Of a DNA stretch of 64,000 nt, positions 57,803 to 64,000 are shown in pieces (the stretch's first letter is position 1; each line of letters opens with the position of its first letter). The position numbers were made by a program, and so were the translations under genes. The DNA comes from Globodera rostochiensis (lineage: Eukaryota; Nematoda; Chromadorea; Rhabditida; Heteroderidae), in contig JAEVLN010000029.1 of NCBI GenBank assembly GCA_018350325.1, positions 1 to 64,000 of the forward strand, written 5' to 3'. The notes under the pieces are model-generated. The model was not told the origin of the DNA, made no database searches, and worked only from the letters and a program-made list of their open reading frames with translations.

Positions 57803-60100
57803 AGACGTTGGGAGATTTCGGAATTTATCAATAAAATTGCATTAAAAATTTAACAATATTTAAAAATTTTAATGTTAGTATAATAGAAACCACTTGATTG
57901 TGAATCATTTCATTTTGATACAAGAACGATAAAGCACATAAAGTTAAATATTCGCGATCTGCGTGGGCTGCGACCGCATTATAAAATTTAAATCAAGAAA
58001 ATTAATATTTTAATTGTATAAAAGATACTCAACTAAACTAATAAATTCACTATATAAGGTTATCATTGATAAACAAATTTAATAAAAATAAATAAATTAC
58101 TAATAAACAATCATATAAACAATAATTAAGCAAATCAAAAAAAAACTAAGTTGTTAATTTTACAATCAGTTTGTTACACAAATTAAACAACAATAATTCA
58201 ACAAAATGTATTTGAGATTTTGAATAAATAACGGGGAAAATATTTCAGATAATTTTGTCCATAATCATACATATATAGTCGAAAGAGGAAATGGTTCTCC
58301 GAGCGATGAGAATTCTTGGCACTTGATATAAATGAAAATATTACGCGATGCGCTAAATTAATGCGTCGGAGAATTCTTTAAGGTAAATAAAATTCACAAA
58401 AGTTTGCTGCCAGGTTTATAATAACAAGAGAAATTAAAATCCATTATGTAAAGAACAGCATCGTAACCTCAAAGAATTGCTTCAATATATATGAATAGAA
58501 ATAATTAATTTCATTTTTAAATATTAATAGAATCTTTTGATAATTTTGCTTAATAATAAATCGTGATAAAACGCCTAAATCAAAAAAAAAAGTCGCAATA
58601 GAATTTGTTTTTATTCTTTCAGATAGCCTAAAAAATAGATCATTAAAATGCAATAAAACATTCGTAGAATCAAAAGAAAATATTCATTCACTGTTTTCAT
58701 TGTGCAATTAATTGGTTTTTCTGTCTGCTCCATAATATAAAGTCCGATTTTGATAAATGCAAGCCATGCGTAGTTGATTTTTTTAATTTTGCAGTTTTAA
58801 AAATATATCAGACATTCGTGCAGAATTTAAAAAATTAAATAATTTCTTAATACAAAAATACTTGAGATTTTGTAAAAACATTGTTACATTAGCAACTAAA
58901 TATCAAATGAAAACAACACAATAGGCTCAAATATAAATAGAGAGTGATGCCGATAAATGAGCCGTGAACGCCAAATTTGCCTATAACATTTTAAAGGAAT
59001 GATAAAAATTCGAGGAAAAATTTGATTTTTAATTTAAAACGTCAGCGTACGAGTATGAAACAAATTTCAAATTATGATTATTTGCTTAAGCAGTAATATC
59101 AACAATAATGCCTGAAATAGCCGGGAACAGCAGAGAGCCTCATTTATGAGGTTCTTCTTTTTTGTGCTAATGTTACAAAAAAAGCTCAAAATATGTTTGC
59201 TTTGAACAACTTTTCATCAATATAAATCAAATTTTGGAGCTTTGATTGTGACAATTTCCAATAGGATTTGAATGTTATTCGGACAACATGATTTATAAGA
59301 CCTTTGCCAGTCATATCTTTAATGCTTAATATAAAAAATTTATTTTTTTAAAACAATACAAAAAATTGTCTTTGTCCTCTTCAAGATCGGCCTCTGATAT
59401 ACCATGGTGAACATTAAGATAAAAAGAAATAACGCAAAATAGATCTGACAAATCAAAATAAACCTTTGATTCTGGTAATTTTGAGGGTTGGTTTATAGGT
59501 AGTTTTGTTTTTGAAATAGAAAAAAAGTTTCTTGAACTAGGAGATATTTTTTTTGTCAAAAGACACTTTAGATGTTTGGTTTGAGAGCGGCGTCTTGGTG
59601 CATGGCTTTGTCGTTGATGAAAAAAATAAAAAAATGTCTAAAAGCATTGGTAATGAATTGATAATAGAATACATTAAAAAAAAAACATTCATATAAATAA
59701 TTTTTGAAAAATTATATTATTAAACAAAATAATAAAAAAAGCAGAAGAGGCATAGAGACAAAATAATTTATGAAATATATATGTATTAAAAATATAATTG
59801 GTACAATTTTTCTTTTGAATATCTAAATCTAGAAATAATATTTATGCTAAGCAAAAACCAAAGATGAATGAGTCATTTAAAAACAATAAAAAATTAAACA
59901 AAAAATAGATATATAAAAATTTTGTTTTAACCAATCAGCCCAATTTACTTAACAAAAAAAACATAATTAGTGGCATCAGAAAATCTGCCATTATGCGGTC
60001 TCCAGCATTTAAAGGTTTGACTATTCAAAAATTATTAGGTTGAAAGTTGTTATACTTTTCTTTTGTAATTGTAATATTTTCTTTTAAATATGTAATATTC
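57803..60100. other. A/T-rich spacer
   Basis: Scattered short GC-richer patches (57945-57980, 58285-58385, 59105-59160) without clear exons. ORFs at 58444-58653 and 59326-59559 (minus) are A/T-driven. Confidence 0.4.
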
Positions 60101-60107
60101 AATGGTA

Positions 60108-60218
60108 GCAAGAGGAGAATCGGTTGGGATAAAGTATCCGATGTTCACGTTGTATCTGGATGTTCAACGGGTTTTCGGCGACATGGAAGAACAGCCGACA
60201 ATCCGATCATGAAAAACT
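60108..60218 (+). CDS. Exon-like segment with consensus donor, unidentified
   Basis: A possible acceptor (aatggtag) precedes an open frame RRIGWDKVSDVHVVSGCSTG and FRRHGRTADNPIMKN that reaches a consensus donor GTAAGA at 60219. Composition is balanced and GC higher than the flanks. If unspliced it stops a few codons later. No family recognised. Confidence 0.35.
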
Positions 60219-62115
60219 GTAAGAAATAAAGCGACAAAAATATATGGTATAATATCATAACAAAATAGTTATCAAAAATAATTAAAAATTGATAAGACGA
60301 ATTTTTGTGATAAAAAAATGTTAATAAAAAATTCAAAAATAAAAATTGAAAACGTTTATAATCTCAAAGGGTAAACTACTAACTATTGAAAATGGTCACT
60401 ACAGCAAACAAAGCTGTCATTTTAAGAAAGAAATAAAGTTAATTTTAAAACTATATAAAAAGTCAAACTCAAAAATATGATTAACATTTAGCTTCAAGGT
60501 AAAAAAGTTTTTAAATTCATGAAAAAGTAGCGAACTGCCTGGAAATCGAGAACCTTTGCAAATAACAAAAGCCCTCATCACAACGCTTGCTTCAAAGTTG
60601 TTGTATCAGCTATTGTTTAAGCCAAGGGCTGGGTTAGTTTTTTGTTGCTTTATTTATTATTTCCTTCAAACTATAGAAACTCATTCATTTGAAAGCACAC
60701 TTACTACTGGCAGCGTCAAAAACTAATATAATACGTATTTGGCAAAAAATTTCATTTTTTATTAAATGATTTTTTAAACTATTAATAACATTAGAAAGAT
60801 CCAAAAATACAATGCAATTTTTAAATCTATTGTAAATTACTAAATTTAAGTATTTAAACCGTGTAATAGAGATTCTGTTAAAATCGAAATATAAGAACAA
60901 AATAATAAAGAATGCCAGCTCTAACGCGCAAGCCTTAAATAATGAAACATTAATAACAAAATTGTGGGCGTTAATTTTCTGAAACAAAATAAACAACGTG
61001 AAGGAACTCTGCAATTATTTAACGCGTTAAAACGAGTGCACAGCATCAGCTGCATAATGATTTGAATACTGCAAATGTGATGATTAGAGGTACCGCAACA
61101 ATTTAAACTTATTTACCAGCATATTATTAATAATTTAATCGTTTATTCATTTTTAATATTTGTTGATTAAAGGCTTGCCGGGATTTTTAATTTTATTAAA
61201 ATATACTTTAATTTACAGGTTTAATTCTAAATTTACTTCTTACATTTGCAAAACATTTATTTTTTCTAATCATGTTTTCAAAATAATTGTACAATTTTAT
61301 CACGGGAAATTGATATATAGAAAATTCTATGCCTTTGACTGATGACGGTTTAATTAATTTCCCACTCTTTTTTAATATGTATGAAATTGCTTAACGTTCA
61401 CACGGGCACCCTGATAGTTTGCACGTCCGCGGTTACCTCAAACCAAACAAAGATTACAATAACTATACAGAATAATTGTTAAGTAATTTGTTTATTTTGA
61501 CATAAAGAACCCTTAACTTATTAATAAACAAATTTAATCTTGTTGACCAAAAATACCTAATTTTTGAGTTATTTAATAAACTTTATAAAAGAAATTTATA
61601 ATTTAAGTATCAAATTTTTTGGGCATTTAAAGATTATTTTTTCATTAAAATGCTTTTGTTTTATTGTTTAAAGGTTTAAGTATTTTTATTAAATTGAATA
61701 TTCATTATCAATTTCTTAATTATTTGAGAATTTGTTATTTTACCAGTTTTATTATCTTTTAAAATCCCAAAGTTCTTAAGTATTAAATTATTTAAAATGT
61801 TTTTGTATGCATTATTATGAGTAGTTAATAAAGCTAGCCTTATTGAAATAAACTAATTTGGTTTGCCTGCTCTTAAACTCATGTTTTTTGTCTTGTTTAT
61901 TCTTTCATAAATCATTTTATTGGCTGTTCTTGTTGACATGCGACGCTCGTGAATTTTTAATGAATTTTTTTGTTTTTAATTGGTTAATATTTTTTATTAT
62001 CAGTAATTACCCAATTAGGGCAAAAGCCGCAAGAAATATTTTAATTTGTTGATAATTAAAATGTTCAAAAGCAAACATTCGTAAAATTCAGTTGAGTTCT
62101 CTAATTTGCTTGCAG
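60219..62115. other. A/T-rich spacer
   Basis: 61395-61435 is a GC patch; on the minus strand it reads CAGGGTGCCCGTG, resembling a hAT-type terminus, but no partner was found. ORFs at 60685-61014, 61160-61342 and 61858-62052 are A/T-driven. Confidence 0.4.
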
Positions 62116-62168
62116 GCCGGCCATTCGCAGCGTTGATTACAAGCGTTGATTACGCCATCTTCGACAAA
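62116..62168 (+). CDS. Possible small exon
   Basis: Acceptor 'tttgcttgcag' before 62116 and a weak donor GTATTT at 62169. Encodes RPFAALITSVDYAIFDK. A duplicated 'gcgttgattac' occurs within. Function unknown; the chance of a spurious call is high. Confidence 0.25.
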
Positions 62169-62795
62169 GTATTTACTCTTATATATTTATGACCGGTACT
62201 CACCCAAATCAAAAACTGGCCATTTGAATATTATTGTATGCTATTCGTTTATGTAACATTTTATTTTGGAATCACTTCGTAAAACAAATTATTTTTAATA
62301 TTTTAAAATTAGCTCTTATTTATTTAAAAATAACAAACATTAATATCATTTATTTAGCATGTTTTTACAATTAAGATCAGCGAATGTTGGAATCTTTGCT
62401 CTGTGGCAAACTCTGTTAGAATATTAAGAAATTAATTAGATTTTTGAAATTTTGAACTCAAGTAATGTTTTAAGATAATTTTGTTAAATACCATTTTTTT
62501 TATTTTGTTTGATATAGTTACCTCACGAGGTATAATAGGTATAGGTATATCATTTATCACAAAAATTAAAGTGCTTTCTAAAATTTAACAAAGTTCATAT
62601 CTTTATGAGCATTAATAAATATTTTGGTTAATGAGGAATAATAAATGGTTCTAACAATGTTTTGCATAAAGAACATTAACCACTCACATCTTTAATTTCG
62701 TTTTTTAAAATTATATTAATCAAAAATTAAAGCTCTGTTACATATTTTCGCGTAGAAAATTATTCCAATTGCTAATATTATATATGCCAAGTTAC

Positions 62796-63003
62796 TGACC
62801 AACCAACGGTGCCACTATGCGCTCGTTTTTGCTGCATAAACAGCATTGCTTTTTCCTTTGCTGCTCTTGTGGACCGATTTTGACTAATATTACATCCAAA
62901 CCCATCCTGGTGGAGCTCCTTCACGCCCCCGAGGGGGGGGTTTGACTCGACGAGGTCGCATGCTTTGATGTTGTCGATCACAATATTTTTGGGGTGTCCA
63001 CCC
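62796..63003 (-). CDS. Exon, unidentified
   Basis: On the minus strand a good acceptor (ttgctatgctcag) precedes 63003, and donor candidates GTCAGT (from 62799) or GTAACT (from 62795) follow. It encodes HPKNIVIDNIKACDLVESNP, PLGGVKELHQDGFGCNISQN and RSTRAAKEKAMLFMQQKRAH. The GC-rich, balanced composition stands out from the neighbourhood, and an eight-G run at 62934-62941 lies inside it. No family recognised; no partner exons found. Confidence 0.45.
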
Positions 63004-63479
63004 CTGAGCATAGCAAATTGCTAAATGCTATTTAGAAATTCGATCTTGTTTAGCTTTAATTATAAAGAGCTTTTGTAATTTTAAAATTGCTTATAATTAG
63101 TTCTGATTTTTATATTATTAATTGATCTGTTTTTCCTTTATTTGTTATGAGATACTTGAAAACAGTAACAATAACATTTATTAACGCTTTGTGTTTTATA
63201 ATAATAATGTTAGAGATAATTAATATAATGATTAGGAGGTTTTTTTAAGTTTTTTGATTACAGTGATGTTTTTATTACATTAACTTTTTTTAATTTGTAA
63301 GCTTGTTGCTTTCTTCAAAGAATTAAATTTATGCTGCTATTATGGACAAATTTAGTGTTGGGCTTTGAGTGGGATATTAACATTTATGGGTTGGATTTAA
63401 TTCAATAAATTGAACTAATATTTATTTGCTTTATATTAAAAGTAAAGTCGCCAATTAGTATTGAAAAGATGTAAGTTTG

Positions 63480-64000
63480 AAAAGAAGAAAAAAAAGACTT
63501 GGAAAACGCAAGCTAAGTAATGGTACAATTTATTTAAAATACGGACGTATAACGGATATGGTTTTTCGGAATGTCACGGATACGGAAGGTTATGACCCTA
63601 ATATCCACGGATATCCGTGTATCCGTTGTTTTTTAACTGCTGAAGGAAACTTTAATAAAACGATGTTCTTAAATTGGTTTTCAAGGATATATTTATTAAC
63701 TTGAAGATGGCTTAGTGGTTAGACTATTATGATGCTACTTTGGGTCGAGGGTTCTATACCCTCTCGCGATATCATTTTTATTTTAACTCTTCCTTTTTTA
63801 GTATTCTTACAACTTTTTTGAAAAAAAATCAGACATAAAAAATAAAATTTTAAGCATTTACATAAATATTATTTAGAACTGAATTACCTAAATTGGGTGA
63901 TTCATATTAGTTTCGATTAATTTTAATCAGACGATAATGCGATCGGAAAAAATTCGCTTTGAAAAATCATTTTTCAAACTTTGGAGAAAACTCTAGCGGA
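63480..64000 (+). mobile_element. Family D-related element with tRNA-like module, right part outside window
   Basis: 63540-63635 is an array of ACGGATA / ATCCGT motifs comparable to the ACGGTTA array of family D. It is followed by a tRNA-like segment with A box TGGCTTAGTGGTTAG (63708-63722) and B box GGGTTCTATACC (63749-63760). The sequence after it ('tttagtattcttacaa') matches 41440-41465 in family D. The left border is uncertain and the window ends before any right end. The 75-codon ORF at 63477-63704 translates the array and is not called. Confidence 0.6.
63704..63765 (+). ncRNA. tRNA-like Pol III promoter module
   Basis: A and B boxes fit the tRNA consensus well, 26 bp apart; no complete cloverleaf closes around them. 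Confidence 0.55.

Noticed and set aside
63704..63765. Intact tRNA gene
   Set aside because: A and B boxes fit, but no cloverleaf with closing acceptor stem can be drawn; kept only as a tRNA-like module.

Overview
The window is AT-rich eukaryotic nuclear DNA with very low gene density. Short exon-like islands of higher GC sit in long A/T-rich spacers, with spliceosomal introns (one of 58 bp), one cytosolic-type tRNA gene and many interspersed repeats. The best gene-level clue is a three-exon minus-strand gene at 48261-49212. Its protein matches, from memory, an F-box-linked family expanded in plant-parasitic (tylenchid) nematodes, and the short introns agree. A nematode is therefore the working assignment; genus is not resolved.

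Layout. 1-12.6 kb is mostly featureless A/T-rich DNA with a few isolated exon-like islands (3.35, 5.0, 6.7 kb) and degraded repeats at 8.6-8.9 and 11.2-11.45 kb. 12.7-26.9 kb is a mosaic of diverged segmental duplications, direct and inverted. It holds a GC-rich broken coding relic (21.82-22.06 kb) and exon-like ORFs at 18.0-18.3 kb. At 27.16-28.14 and 34.00-35.05 kb lie two inverted copies of one hAT-like non-autonomous element; a chromodomain exon lies just beyond the first. 35.9-40.4 kb has isolated exons (a PPSY-containing first exon at 35953, a small exon at 40303-40372) and a local duplication. 41.1-54.1 kb is a cluster of non-autonomous elements around several real exons, the truncated F-box-family gene and tRNA-Leu(CAG). 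54-64 kb is again A/T-rich, with a 60-bp tandem array, two related exon-like relics and a few lone exons.

Most notable signal. Several elements whose ends are unrelated arrays of short motifs share the same interior: a GC-rich near-palindrome (arms CGGCGGTGCC and GGCGCCGCCG around GATA) with a conserved AT-rich flank, and in several cases a tRNA-like segment with Pol III A and B boxes. Three have a visible 8-bp target-site duplication (GTTTCAAC, ATCTTGAC, GTTAAAAC), as hAT transposons make. An empty version of one insertion site is visible elsewhere in the window. This looks like a superfamily of non-autonomous elements that keep a common core while exchanging their ends. No transposase gene is visible.

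Most long ORFs here fall inside repeats or polypurine tracts and are not genes. Nearly all protein calls are single exons without transcript support, so confidence is kept low except for the tRNA, the F-box-family gene and the chromodomain exon.
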